Shown here in pieces: positions 15,289 through 24,467 of a DNA stretch of 64,000 nt (positions within the stretch are counted from its first letter, which is position 1; each line of letters begins with the position of its first letter). The notes under the pieces are model-generated. The model was not told where the DNA came from and made no database searches. It saw nothing but the letters and a program-made list of their open reading frames with translations. The stretch is from CAVPOO01 sp963707015 (lineage in GTDB: Bacteria; Pseudomonadota; Gammaproteobacteria; Thiohalobacterales; Thiohalobacteraceae): contig CAVPOO010000002.1 of NCBI GenBank assembly GCA_963707015.1, positions 214,156 to 278,155 of the forward strand. Direction: 5' to 3'. Both the position numbers and the translations under genes were made by a program.

Positions 15289-16522
15289 TCGCTGCAATCC
15301 TGCCAAATCTCTGTGCCAGAGTTTCATGATCCGTGCCAACCCGAAGCTGTTCTGTGAGCTGGGCAGCACGACCAACCAAATCCTTGCCGCGTGCGGGATG
15401 CAGATCCTCGGGCACGCGCTGTCCGTTGGCGACGTAGGCCAATGGCAATTGTTTCTGAATCAGGAGCGACAGCAGCCCGCCGAGACTCATCGCTTCATCA
15501 ACCTTCGACAGAATGCAACCCTTGAGCAAGGTGCGGTCAAAGGTTCGCAGCACTTCGTCATGTACTGCCGTCTGCGTGGTGGCGGACAATACGAGATAGG
15601 TTTGAATCGGTGTGCCGGTACCCGAGAGGATGGCAAACTGCTCGCTCAGACGAAGATCGCGTTGACCCATCCCTGCCGTGTCGATCAGGACCAGATTTCG
15701 GTCCATGAGATTTTTCAGCGTCGCCTGCAGTTCATCCGCATCAGAGGCCACCTGCACCGGAACCCCCAAAATACGACCGTAGGTGATCAACTGTTCATGG
15801 GCGCCAATGCGGTAACTGTCGGTTGTCACCAGCGCGATGCTGCGCTGGCCGTTGCGCAGTGCATAGCGCGCGGCCAGCTTGGCAACCGTGGTTGTCTTGC
15901 CGACGCCCGTCGGTCCAACGAGCGCAACGATGCCGCCGCGCGAGAGAATGTCGTCGTCAGTGACGAGCAACTCTTCGGCGAGCAGGTCCTGCACATAGCG
16001 CCAGGCTTGGTCAATTTCCTGAATATCGCCGAGTTGATTGACCAGTGCCTCGCAGTGCGCCGCTGGCAGGCCGAAGTCCATAAGACGCCGCAGCAAGCCG
16101 GCGCTGTGTGGCTGGCGGCGGTTAAAGTCTGCCCATGCCAGGTGCGCAAGCTGGTTCTCCAGCAGACCACGCAGTTCATGAATCTCGCGCCGCATGTCGA
16201 CAATGGCAGGGTCTTGCGTCCAGACGACCGCCTGATCCGGCTGGCCGCTGGCGGGATCTTGCGCAGTCGGCTTCTCCGCTGCCTGAACCGGTACCGCGCC
16301 CGATGTCTGTTGGGACAAGTCGGCAGCCGCGGGGCCTGCCGGTTCGGGTTCATTCTGTGTCGCGCGGTCAAGCAGAGACTCGTCATAGTCCACGGCCACC
16401 ACCAGCTCCACCCCGCCCTCGACCCGCCGGTTGGAAAGAATGACCGCATCCGGGCCTTGCTCCTCCCGCACCTTGCGGATCGCTTGCCGCATGTCCCGTG
16501 CGAAATAGCGTTTGATCTTCAT
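15275..16522 (-). CDS. flhF: Polar flagellar GTPase FlhF
   Basis: This 415-residue SRP-type GTPase places the flagellum at the pole. It starts with the family motif MKIKRYFARDMRQAIRKVRE. A low-complexity B-like linker (about 50-115) leads to the NG domain: G1 GPTGVGKT at 203-210, TTDSYRIGAHEQL (G2/G3 region), DTAGMGQRD (about 283-291) and SKVDEAMSLG (G4 region). It is full length and followed directly by fleN, as in Pseudomonas and Vibrio. Its presence supports polar rather than peritrichous flagellation. Confidence 0.95.
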   Translation of the reverse strand: MKIKRYFARDMRQAIRKVREEQGPDAVILSNRRVEGGVELVVAVDYDESLLDRATQNEPEPAGPAAADLSQQTSGAVPVQAAEKPTAQDPASGQPDQAVVWTQDPAIVDMRREIHELRGLLENQLAHLAWADFNRRQPHSAGLLRRLMDFGLPAAHCEALVNQLGDIQEIDQAWRYVQDLLAEELLVTDDDILSRGGIVALVGPTGVGKTTTVAKLAARYALRNGQRSIALVTTDSYRIGAHEQLITYGRILGVPVQVASDADELQATLKNLMDRNLVLIDTAGMGQRDLRLSEQFAILSGTGTPIQTYLVLSATTQTAVHDEVLRTFDRTLLKGCILSKVDEAMSLGGLLSLLIQKQLPLAYVANGQRVPEDLHPARGKDLVGRAAQLTEQLRVGTDHETLAQRFGRIAANAHI

Positions 16523-16565
16523 TCAACCTTCCTCATTCGTGCTGTTACGCGGTTTCGCGTTCTCG

Positions 16566-18677
16566 TCAGGCGCCAACTGCCTGGGCAATTTCGGGTGGCT
16601 GATAGCCCACCGTCGCAACAACCTTTATCTGTTTGTTATCCGGCACCTCGTTGTAGGCCAGGACGTTCAGACCTGGGATGCTGTGCCGTACCAGGCGTGC
16701 CAACCAGGGACGGATCGGGGCTGAGACGAGGAGGACAGCTGGCAGACCCTTAACCTCCTGTTCCTGAGTGCGTTCCACCAGAGCCCTGTGCATTCGGTCG
16801 GCCAGCCCCGGCTCAATGCCGGCCCCCCCCTCGATTGCACCCTGCAACGACTGTAGCAATATCTGTTCCAGCGTCGGATCAAAGGTCATGACGGGAAGTT
16901 CTGGCTGCATCCCATTGATATGCTGGATAATTGATCGTCCCAAGGCGGCCCGGACCGACGCCGTCAAATTTTCGGCATCCTGCGTGCGAGCCGCGTGCTC
17001 CGCCAGTGTCTCGGCAATCGTCCGTATATCGCGAACCGGAATCCGCTCCTGCAAGAGGCTCTGCAGGACCCTCACCACAACACCCAGCGGGAGCGCCTTG
17101 GGCACGAGGTCCTCGACCAGTTTGGGCGCCGATCTGGCGAGGTTGTCGAGCAACTGCTGAACCTCTTCGTGACCCAGCAACTCGTGGGCATGGCTCTGCA
17201 GGAGACTGCTCAGATGCGTCGCGACAACCGTGCTGGCATCGACTACCGTGTAGCCCAGCGACTGAGCATGGTCATGCTGAGCGCTGTCTATCCACACCGC
17301 CTCGAGACCAAACGCCGGATCCCGGGTGACGTTACCTTGCACGCTGCCAAATACCTGCCCCGGATTGATGGCGAGTTCCTGATCCGGATAAATCTCCGCC
17401 TCACCTACGGGGACACCCAACAGGGTAATGCGGTAGGCATTGGGTGCCAGATCCAGATTGTCCCGAATGTGCACCGGTTGAATAAGAAAGCCCAGTTCCT
17501 GGGAAAGCTTCTTGCGGACACCCTTGATGCGGTCCATCAACGGTCCACCCTGGTCACGACTCACCAGCGGGATCAGGCGGTAGCCTACTTCCAGTCCGAT
17601 AATGTCCACGGGTGCGACGTCGTCCCAGCTCAGTTCCCTGGCTTCCTGACGTGCCGGGTCCGCGGGCACAATGGATTCCGGCTCCTCAGACGGGCGGTCG
17701 CGCCGGGCGATCCACCAGGCACCCGTCCCACCGATCGCTGCAAGCGTCAGAAACGCCAGGTTAGGCATGCCGGGTATCAGGCCCAGCAGGCCAATCACTC
17801 CTGCAGCCACGCTGATTGCAGCAGGGTTGCCAAACAACTGGCTGACAACCTGATCGCGCATGGTTTCCGAACTGGACACACGCGTGACGATAATAGCCGT
17901 TGCGGTCGACAGCACGAGTGACGGTATCTGCGCGACCAGACCGTCACCTATGGTGAGCAAGGTGTAATTATGCAAGGCATCCGCCAGTGACAGCGCATGC
18001 TGGGACATGCCGATCGCCAGACCGCCGATGATATTGATAAACAGGATCAGAATACCGGCGATGGCATCGCCTCTGACGAACTTGCTGGCACCGTCCATGG
18101 CCCCGTAGAAATCGGCTTCGCGGACGATGTCCTCACGGCGCTCACGGGCTTCATCCTGCGTGATCAGGCCGGAGTTCAGATCGGCATCGATGGCCATCTG
18201 CTTTCCGGGCATGGCATCCAGGGTAAAGCGAGCACTCACTTCGGACACGCGCCCTGCACCCTTGGTCACAACCACAAAGTTGATGATCACAAGGATGGCA
18301 AAGACCACGAGACCGACAGCATAGTTACCCCCGACAACGAAGGCGCCAAATGCCTCGATGACCTTGCCGGCGGCACCCGCGCCCGCATGCCCCTCCAGCA
18401 GCACGACGCGCGTTGAAGCCACGTTCAACGCCAGGCGCAACAGTGTGGCAATCAGGAGAACCGTGGGAAAGACGCCGAAATCCAACGGACGCAGGCTGTA
18501 GACGGTTACCATCAGCACCACCAGCGCCAGTGCAATATTAAAGGTAAAAAGCATGTCCAGCGCGATAGGGGGCAGGGGCACTACCATCATTGCCAGCATG
18601 GCCACAAGCAACATCGGCGCGCCCAGACCGTTGCGGCTCATCTCGCGCAGTGTCAGCATCAAATCGTTCCGGTTCAT
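16566..18677 (-). CDS. flhA: Flagellar export gate protein FlhA
   Basis: At 703 residues this is a full-length FlhA: an N-terminal block of about eight membrane helices (residues 20-310) containing the conserved cytoplasmic FHIPEP-type loop (ASTRVVLLEGHAG, then GAGRVSEVSARFTLDAMPGKQMA), and a large cytoplasmic C-domain that docks chaperone-substrate complexes. It follows flhB by a 37-base gap and precedes flhF. No truncation is visible. Confidence 0.96.
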   Translation of the reverse strand: MNRNDLMLTLREMSRNGLGAPMLLVAMLAMMVVPLPPIALDMLFTFNIALALVVLMVTVYSLRPLDFGVFPTVLLIATLLRLALNVASTRVVLLEGHAGAGAAGKVIEAFGAFVVGGNYAVGLVVFAILVIINFVVVTKGAGRVSEVSARFTLDAMPGKQMAIDADLNSGLITQDEARERREDIVREADFYGAMDGASKFVRGDAIAGILILFINIIGGLAIGMSQHALSLADALHNYTLLTIGDGLVAQIPSLVLSTATAIIVTRVSSSETMRDQVVSQLFGNPAAISVAAGVIGLLGLIPGMPNLAFLTLAAIGGTGAWWIARRDRPSEEPESIVPADPARQEARELSWDDVAPVDIIGLEVGYRLIPLVSRDQGGPLMDRIKGVRKKLSQELGFLIQPVHIRDNLDLAPNAYRITLLGVPVGEAEIYPDQELAINPGQVFGSVQGNVTRDPAFGLEAVWIDSAQHDHAQSLGYTVVDASTVVATHLSSLLQSHAHELLGHEEVQQLLDNLARSAPKLVEDLVPKALPLGVVVRVLQSLLQERIPVRDIRTIAETLAEHAARTQDAENLTASVRAALGRSIIQHINGMQPELPVMTFDPTLEQILLQSLQGAIEGGAGIEPGLADRMHRALVERTQEQEVKGLPAVLLVSAPIRPWLARLVRHSIPGLNVLAYNEVPDNKQIKVVATVGYQPPEIAQAVGA

Positions 18678-18714
18678 TGCGACATCTCTCGGTCAGTTAT
18701 GGGTTGATCCCGGC

Positions 18715-19857
18715 TCAGGGTGCGGGGTCCCGGTAGAGTTCCGGCGGCACATCGAGATCCGTGGGTGGTACCGGCACCTCACGTCTGTAGCGACCCGCGG
18801 CCTTGAGCTGGTAGACGTAGGCAAGGACCTGCGCGACGGCCAAGTACAAGCCGGCCGGGATCTCCTGGTCAAGTTCGGTGCTGTAGTAGATTGCCCGTGC
18901 CAAAGGCGGCGCGGAAAAGATCGGCACATTGTGGTCACTTGCCTTGGCACGAATCCGCCCGGCGAGCAGGTCACTCCCCTTCGCTACCAGCCGCGGCGCT
19001 CGCATACGTCCTTCCTCATACTTGAGCGCCACGGCAAAGTGCGTGGGATTGGTGATCACCACGTCCGCCTCGGGCACGGCCTCTATCATCCGTCGCCGCG
19101 CGAGTTCACGCTGCAACTGGCGAACCCGTGATTTGACCTCCGGCTTGCCTTCGGTATCCTTGGACTCGTCTTTCACTTCCTGGCGGGTCATGCGCAGGTT
19201 GCGCGCATGGTCCCACAGCTGAAACGGGACATCGATGACCGCCACCACGATAAGCACGGCACTCAGGGCAAAAAACGACCACGCCAGAATCTGTCCGGCA
19301 TTAGCCAGTGCCTGGCGGGGTGACTGGTAACCAAAGCCAACGAAGTGGTCGGCATACGTCCAGAGCAGGACTGCCCCCACCGTCCCAACCAGCAGAAATT
19401 TTGCCACCGACTTGGCAAGCTCCATGAGCCCGCGCCAGGCAAAGATGCGTTTCAGGCCTGCCACAGGATTCAGTTTCTCAAACTTGAAGGCCAGTGCCTC
19501 GACGCTGAATGACCATCCACCCAAGGAGATCGAAGCGAGAATCGCGACCGCGAACGTGATCAGGAAGAATGGGGCAAGCAGCCTGAGACCCGCGGCAATG
19601 GCCTTGTGCAGCATCTCGATCGCCCCCTGCGGTTCAAAGATTACGCGCCGATCGATTGTCAGAGCATTCCTTACCAGCTCTGCAAGCTGTTCGATCATGT
19701 CTTGGCCGTAGACAATCAGCGTTGCAGCCGAGACCACCAGCATGAGCATGGTATTCAACTCCCGGGATCGCGGAATCTGACCCTTGCGGCGCGCATCCTC
19801 AATACGCTTCGCAGTGGCCTGTTCAGTGCGTTCCTGCCCGTTCTCGTTCTCCGCCAT
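18715..19857 (-). CDS. flhB: Flagellar export switch protein FlhB
   Basis: This 380-residue protein has four membrane helices and a cytoplasmic domain with the autocleavage site N270-P271-T272-H273 intact. FliK triggers the switch from rod/hook to filament export through this domain. The N-terminus (ENGQERTEQATAKRIEDARR) is the family signature. It starts two bases after the fliR stop. A second, C-domain-only paralogue is encoded at 10687-10971. Confidence 0.96.
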   Translation of the reverse strand: MAENENGQERTEQATAKRIEDARRKGQIPRSRELNTMLMLVVSAATLIVYGQDMIEQLAELVRNALTIDRRVIFEPQGAIEMLHKAIAAGLRLLAPFFLITFAVAILASISLGGWSFSVEALAFKFEKLNPVAGLKRIFAWRGLMELAKSVAKFLLVGTVGAVLLWTYADHFVGFGYQSPRQALANAGQILAWSFFALSAVLIVVAVIDVPFQLWDHARNLRMTRQEVKDESKDTEGKPEVKSRVRQLQRELARRRMIEAVPEADVVITNPTHFAVALKYEEGRMRAPRLVAKGSDLLAGRIRAKASDHNVPIFSAPPLARAIYYSTELDQEIPAGLYLAVAQVLAYVYQLKAAGRYRREVPVPPTDLDVPPELYRDPAP

Positions 19858-19858
19858 C

Positions 19859-20641
19859 TCAGCTCCCCGGGCCAGGCGTCATGCCCTGCACCAGCGCAAA
19901 GGCAGCACTGACAAGATTGTTGAACTGGGGCAAGAGGCTCGGCAAGGCATTGATCATGATGATGAACCCCAGCGTCAGCGTGAGCGGGAAACCGACACCG
20001 AAAATATTGAGTTGGGGCGCGGAACGTGTGATCACACCAAAGGTGATATTGGTCAACAGCAGTGCACTGACGGCCGGAATGGCAATCAGTACGCCACCCG
20101 CGAACATCCGCCCTGCCCAGGCCACCACACTCCACAACACATCACGCGAGACACCGCTTCCGGCAACGGGCAGGAAGGTAAAGCTGTCAGCGAGTACTCC
20201 GATGAGCACGAGGTGACCGTCAAGCGCGAGGAACAGAAGACTCGCCAAGATCGTGTAGTACTGACCAATGACCGGCCCCTGCACACCGTTCTGCGGGTCG
20301 ACCATCGAAGCAAACCCCAGCCCCATGCTCATGGCTATGGTCTGCCCGCCAATGGCAAAGGCGGCGAAGACCATCTGCAGCACAAAACCCATAATGAGCC
20401 CCGTCAGCAGCTGCTGGAGCGCGACGATGAGACCCAAGGCGGACAGCGGGTCCACGGCCGGAACCGGCGGGATAACCGGAATCAGCAGCCAGGTTATCGC
20501 CAGGGCGGTCATAACGCGGATCTTCATCGGCAGAAGTTGTCCCCCGAATATCGGCGCAACGGCAAAGACCATTGCCACCCGCATAAAGGGCCAGAGAAAC
20601 TCGCCCACCCATGCGTTGATCTGTGCAGTGGTAAAGATCAT
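19859..20641 (-). CDS. fliR: Flagellar export protein FliR
   Basis: This 260-residue polytopic protein of the export gate (FliPQR channel) has the characteristic hydrophobic helices and family motifs (AWVGEFLWPFMRVAMVFAVA at the start; TRSAPQLNIFGVGFPLTL at about 202-219). It lies between fliQ and flhB in the conserved fliOPQR-flhB-flhA order. Confidence 0.95.
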   Translation of the reverse strand: MIFTTAQINAWVGEFLWPFMRVAMVFAVAPIFGGQLLPMKIRVMTALAITWLLIPVIPPVPAVDPLSALGLIVALQQLLTGLIMGFVLQMVFAAFAIGGQTIAMSMGLGFASMVDPQNGVQGPVIGQYYTILASLLFLALDGHLVLIGVLADSFTFLPVAGSGVSRDVLWSVVAWAGRMFAGGVLIAIPAVSALLLTNITFGVITRSAPQLNIFGVGFPLTLTLGFIIMINALPSLLPQFNNLVSAAFALVQGMTPGPGS

Positions 20642-20666
20642 CGCCTGGTTGCTGCCGGTGCCCGCA

Positions 20667-20936
20667 TCAACCGATCAGGTAAGGAATACTTTCGATGAGC
20701 CTGATCGAGAATCCGGTCAATGTCCGCAACAGCCAGGGGCCGGCAAACAACAGGACCAACGTGATGGTGATGAGCTTCGGAATAAAGGTCAGCGTCATTT
20801 CGTTGATCTGTGTGGCCGCCTGGAACATCGCCACGACCAGGCCGATGGCCAGCGATGCCAGCAGCAGCGGTCCTGCCAGCATGGTGGTCACTTCGAGCGC
20901 CTGGCGTCCAACGGCAACTACGGTATCAGGTGTCAT
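20667..20936 (-). CDS. fliQ: Flagellar export protein FliQ
   Basis: The 89-residue, two-helix protein of the export gate begins MTPDTVVAVGRQALEV and contains TQINEMTLTFIPKLIT (about 43-58), a FliQ hallmark. It lies between fliP (56-base gap) and fliR, and is of normal length. Confidence 0.95.
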   Translation of the reverse strand: MTPDTVVAVGRQALEVTTMLAGPLLLASLAIGLVVAMFQAATQINEMTLTFIPKLITITLVLLFAGPWLLRTLTGFSIRLIESIPYLIG

Positions 20937-20992
20937 TTCCGGTCTCCCTTAATCTGCAATAGATACTTTTGTGCGCCCGCCAAAGATTGCCT

Positions 20993-21736
20993 TCAAACAA
21001 AGAAACTGGACGCGAGGGTGCCCATCACCAGAGTCCAGCCGTCAATCAAGACGAACAGCATGATCTTGAAGGGAAGCGAGATAATCATTGGCGACAGCAT
21101 CATCATGCCCATCGACATCAGTAGACTGGCGACAACCAGATCGATCACCAGAAACGGGATCAGTATCAGGAAGCCAATCTGAAACGCGGTCTTGAGCTCA
21201 CTCGTCACGAAAGCCGGAAGCAGCAGCGAAAATGGCACGTCCGCGTCCGATTCGACAGGCTCTGCCCGGGAGATATCTGCAAAAAGTTCCAGGTCAGCCT
21301 CCCGTGTCTGACCCAGCATGAAGCTGCGGAAGGGCTCTGCCGCCCGCTGCAGCGCATCCGCTGGCGGCAGTTCCTCATTCATGTAAGGCTGCACGGCATT
21401 GTCATAAACATCGTCGAAAACAGGCACCATGATGAAGAAACTCAGAAACAGCGCCAGACCCACCAGGATCTGGTTGGAGGGCGTCTGCATGGTGCCGATC
21501 GCCTGACGCAGAATAGCAAGGACAATAATGATGCGGGTGAAGGAGGTCATCATCATCAGGCCTGCAGGCAGGAAACTGAGCGCCGTCATCAGCGCCAGCA
21601 CCTGCAGGCTTATGGACCAGGTTTCCCCGCCATTCGGATCGGCCTCCACTTTCAGCGCGGCGAACCCCGGATCAGCGAGTGCCGCCAAGGGCAGCAGCGA
21701 GCCGATCAGAAGTAACAGGCGTAGCCAGACCTTCAT
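20993..21736 (-). CDS. fliP: Flagellar export protein FliP
   Basis: This 247-residue protein has a cleavable signal peptide (LLLLIGSLLPLAALA) and four later membrane helices, as usual for FliP. TSFTRIIIVLAILRQAIGTMQ (about 65-85) is the family signature. Its start overlaps the fliO stop by four bases. With FliQ and FliR it forms the export pore. Confidence 0.95.
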   Translation of the reverse strand: MKVWLRLLLLIGSLLPLAALADPGFAALKVEADPNGGETWSISLQVLALMTALSFLPAGLMMMTSFTRIIIVLAILRQAIGTMQTPSNQILVGLALFLSFFIMVPVFDDVYDNAVQPYMNEELPPADALQRAAEPFRSFMLGQTREADLELFADISRAEPVESDADVPFSLLLPAFVTSELKTAFQIGFLILIPFLVIDLVVASLLMSMGMMMLSPMIISLPFKIMLFVLIDGWTLVMGTLASSFFV

Positions 21737-22203
21737 GCGCTATGCCTCTTGTTCAGAATGCTACTCAGGCTGGATGCGAATGACGTCCCGGCAACCTGGT
21801 CCGCGGCCTCGACCGCCACGGCTTCCGGCAGCACATGCAGTGTCTGAATTCGGCCCGGCGCCACCCCCAGTAGCAGCTGAGTATTGCCCGCCTGAATCAA
21901 CACGACACGTTCACGCGCCCCCATCGAAAGCCCGCCGATGACGCGCAGGGAACTGCCGGTGCCACCCTGGAAACGCCCCATGCGACGGACAAACCATGCG
22001 CTTACCAGGATGAGGGCGAGTACCAGGAACAATCCGAAACCCATCTGTAACAGCTTGCCGGTCGCCATCGGCTCAAATGCAGCAGCGGGCAAGCGTTCCG
22101 GGGCGGAGTCGGCAGCAAAGGCCGGGTTGAACAGAACCCCACAGAGGGCAACTGCAATTGCCTGCCCGGTGGAAACCCCGCGTTGTTGGTTCTGTCTCTT
22201 CAC
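21733..22203 (-). CDS. fliO: Flagellar biosynthesis protein FliO
   Basis: The 156-residue protein has a signal-like N-terminus, one main membrane helix (about 52-70, FGLFLVLALILVSAWFV) and the family segment LSMGARERVVLIQAG followed by LLLGVAPGRIQ. FliO helps assemble the FliP ring. It sits between fliN and fliP with a four-base overlap into fliP. Confidence 0.92.
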   Translation of the reverse strand: MKRQNQQRGVSTGQAIAVALCGVLFNPAFAADSAPERLPAAAFEPMATGKLLQMGFGLFLVLALILVSAWFVRRMGRFQGGTGSSLRVIGGLSMGARERVVLIQAGNTQLLLGVAPGRIQTLHVLPEAVAVEAADQVAGTSFASSLSSILNKRHSA

Positions 22204-22216
22204 CAGGCTTCCCCTC

Positions 22217-22681
22217 CTACTTCAGCTTCTTGACACGCTCGGCCGGACTCACAACGTCGGTCAGGCGGATGCCAAACTTCTCGTTAACAACGACCACCTC
22301 GCCGTGCGCCACCAGCGTGCCGTTTACCAGCACATCCATTGGTTCCCCCGCAAGGCGATCGAGTTCTACCACCGAGCCCTGATTGAGTTGCAGCAGGTTC
22401 CGGATACTGATTCTGGCGCGCCCGATTTCCATCGATATCGTGACGGGGATATCAAGGATAAAATCGAGATTGGAATTTTCCTTAATGGGCGCCGACAAGG
22501 GCTTGTCATTATTGATACTGTTGAACTTGGCACGTTCAACGCCGTCACCACCCTGCCCTGCAGCCGCCTCGTCTGCTGCCGTAGCGGTCTCACTGGCGCC
22601 GGCTTCTGCCGGCTTCTCCGCTACCGCAGCCACCCCGTCCGGTGTCTCTTGTGTTGCTGGTGTCTGGTGTTCTTCACTCAT
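22217..22681 (-). CDS. fliN: Flagellar motor switch protein FliN
   Basis: This 154-residue C-ring protein has a variable, Ala/Glu-rich N-terminal half and a conserved C-terminal SpoA/surface-presentation domain (about 75-150), with FILDIPVTISMEIGRARISI and NGTLVAHGEVVVVNEKFGIR. It follows fliM. Length is normal. Confidence 0.95.
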   Translation of the reverse strand: MSEEHQTPATQETPDGVAAVAEKPAEAGASETATAADEAAAGQGGDGVERAKFNSINNDKPLSAPIKENSNLDFILDIPVTISMEIGRARISIRNLLQLNQGSVVELDRLAGEPMDVLVNGTLVAHGEVVVVNEKFGIRLTDVVSPAERVKKLK

Positions 22682-22699
22682 GAGCGTCTCCCGACATCA

Positions 22700-23704
22700 T
22701 TAGCCATTGGTCTGCGCGTGCAGTCTCGCCGGCAGCTTCTGCTCAACCGGTTCGCTGACCTTGACCGCGCAATGCCCCTGCGACACACCGAATGTGCCAC
22801 GGAACACTGGCACACCCTCCGCGCACAGGGTGATCTTCTCCGGTAGCTCAACCGGTATGACATCACCCACCTTGAGGTGCAGCAACTCGCCCATCGTGAT
22901 TGAACCCTCCATCAGGGTGCTGGAAAGTTCGACCATCGACTCCTTTATTTCCTCGCAGATCGCCAACCGCCAGCGCTCATCAATATCACTGCGATCACTC
23001 TGTACGCCGGCGTGGAGATGCTCACGAATTGGCTCGATCATCGAGTACGGTATGGTTACGTGCAGGTCTCCACCCCCGCCATCCAGTTCAATGTGGAAGG
23101 TGGAGACAACGACGACCTCCGCCGGACTGACAATATTGGCGAACTGAGGGTTGACTTCACAGTTCAGGAACTCGAACTCGATAGGTAACACCGGCTTCCA
23201 GGCCTGCATAAAGTCGGAAAACGCCCGCTCGAGCATCATGTTGATGACGCGTTGCTCAGTGGGAGTAAACTCTCTTCCTTCAATCTTGGCCGGATAACGG
23301 CCGTCACCACCGAAAAAATTGTCCACGGTAATGGAGACCAGCTTCGGATCGAAAACAAAAAGCGCAGTACCACGTAAGGGCCGCATTTTCACCAGGTTGA
23401 GGCTGGTGGGCACAAATAGGCTGTGGACATACTCGGAGAATTTCTGCATCTGCACGCCACTTACCGAAATCTCTGCAGAACGGCGCAGCATGTTGAAGAG
23501 GCTGATGCGGAAGTAGCGGGCGAAACGCTCGTTGATCATCTCGAGCGTGGGCATACGCCCTCGTACGATTCGGTCCTGGGTGGTAAAGTCATATCCCTGC
23601 ACCGAACCCGCGTCCGTGCCGCCATCGGTTTCCGTTTCGACATCACCACTGCCGACACCGTGCAGTAGTGCGTCGATTTCTTCCTTTGACAGCAGATCGC
23701 TCAC
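22700..23704 (-). CDS. fliM: Flagellar motor switch protein FliM
   Basis: This 334-residue C-ring protein starts with GTG at 23704. The N-terminal LLSKEEIDALLHG is the conserved CheY-binding/SpoA-type motif, which matters because no cheY lies in this cluster. The middle domain carries LEMINERFARYFRISLFNML, and the C-terminal SpoA-like domain ends in EPVEQKLPARLHAQ. It is full length, between fliL and fliN. Confidence 0.95.
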   Translation of the reverse strand: MSDLLSKEEIDALLHGVGSGDVETETDGGTDAGSVQGYDFTTQDRIVRGRMPTLEMINERFARYFRISLFNMLRRSAEISVSGVQMQKFSEYVHSLFVPTSLNLVKMRPLRGTALFVFDPKLVSITVDNFFGGDGRYPAKIEGREFTPTEQRVINMMLERAFSDFMQAWKPVLPIEFEFLNCEVNPQFANIVSPAEVVVVSTFHIELDGGGGDLHVTIPYSMIEPIREHLHAGVQSDRSDIDERWRLAICEEIKESMVELSSTLMEGSITMGELLHLKVGDVIPVELPEKITLCAEGVPVFRGTFGVSQGHCAVKVSEPVEQKLPARLHAQTNG

Positions 23705-23712
23705 ATCCTGAC

Positions 23713-24255
23713 CTATTGCATTACGAAACTGGTGAAATAGACATTTTCAACGCCGCCTTCGCCGGTCTGTTCTTCGAGAACCTTCCGCACCTCTTCAAGC
23801 GTCTGGGTACGCAGCATCTCCTTCCCTTCCCGTGTGTTAAGAACTGCCGGCTCCTGGTTGCTGAACAACATGACGAGGTTATTGCGGATCGCCGGGGCGT
23901 GCTCCTTGACCTGGTCGATAACTGCCGGGTCACGTGTGGCGATCTGCAGTGTCACCTGCATGAAGCGTACGTCGCTGTCATCGTTGAAGTTGACTACGAA
24001 GGGTGGCTCGAGCGGGTGGTAGATTTGCGGTTTTCTGGGTTCGCCGGCCTGCGCCTGTTGTTCCTCGGATTCACCGCCATCCGGCTTGGCCACCACAGCC
24101 TTGCCGCCAATAACACCGGTGAAGTAGAGCGTGGCGACCGTGCCCCCGCCAAGCAGGATGATCCCCAGTGCGCCAATCAAGAGCATCTTTATGCCCGACG
24201 GCTTTTTGGTTCCAGTTGCTGCCTCTACATCGAGGTCCAGATCTTCCTTTGCCAT
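23713..24255 (-). CDS. fliL: Flagellar basal-body protein FliL
   Basis: This 180-residue, single-helix membrane protein helps the stators. It has a short charged N-terminus, a helix (about 24-47, MLLIGALGIILLGGGTVATLYF) and a periplasmic stomatin-like domain ending in VENVYFTSFVMQ. AGGAG precedes the ATG. It is the first gene after the sigma-54 promoter at 24293-24308 and heads fliLMNOPQR-flhBA. Confidence 0.94.
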   Translation of the reverse strand: MAKEDLDLDVEAATGTKKPSGIKMLLIGALGIILLGGGTVATLYFTGVIGGKAVVAKPDGGESEEQQAQAGEPRKPQIYHPLEPPFVVNFNDDSDVRFMQVTLQIATRDPAVIDQVKEHAPAIRNNLVMLFSNQEPAVLNTREGKEMLRTQTLEEVRKVLEEQTGEGGVENVYFTSFVMQ

Positions 24256-24292
24256 GGTGTGTGTTCTCCTGCGAATGCCTCACTCGGGGTTT

Positions 24293-24308
24293 AGCAAGAC
24301 ACGTGCCA
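24293..24308 (-). promoter_or_regulatory. Sigma-54 promoter upstream of fliL
   Basis: On the minus strand the site reads TGGCACG-TGTC-TTGCT, a full match to the -24/-12 consensus with correct GG-N10-GC spacing. Transcription would start near 24282, about 27 bases before the fliL ATG. FleQ is the expected activator. Confidence 0.9.
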
Positions 24309-24467
24309 CAGGTGACGGCATTTAATTTTCTTTTTTGAACAGATAGATGGCGTTGACTCCCAGCGTAGCGACAAAAACCTGACATCTACGGGCAGGCGTT
24401 CAAGCCGGAAACTTGGCAAGCTGATCTGCCCATGAGGGATGAAGCCAGAAAGGGAAAGGCGGACGGC

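Noticed and set aside
15272..16753. A 493-codon plus-strand frame opposite flhF and the end of flhA
   Set aside because: The minus strand carries a clear FlhF with G-domain motifs; the opposite frame has no family features.
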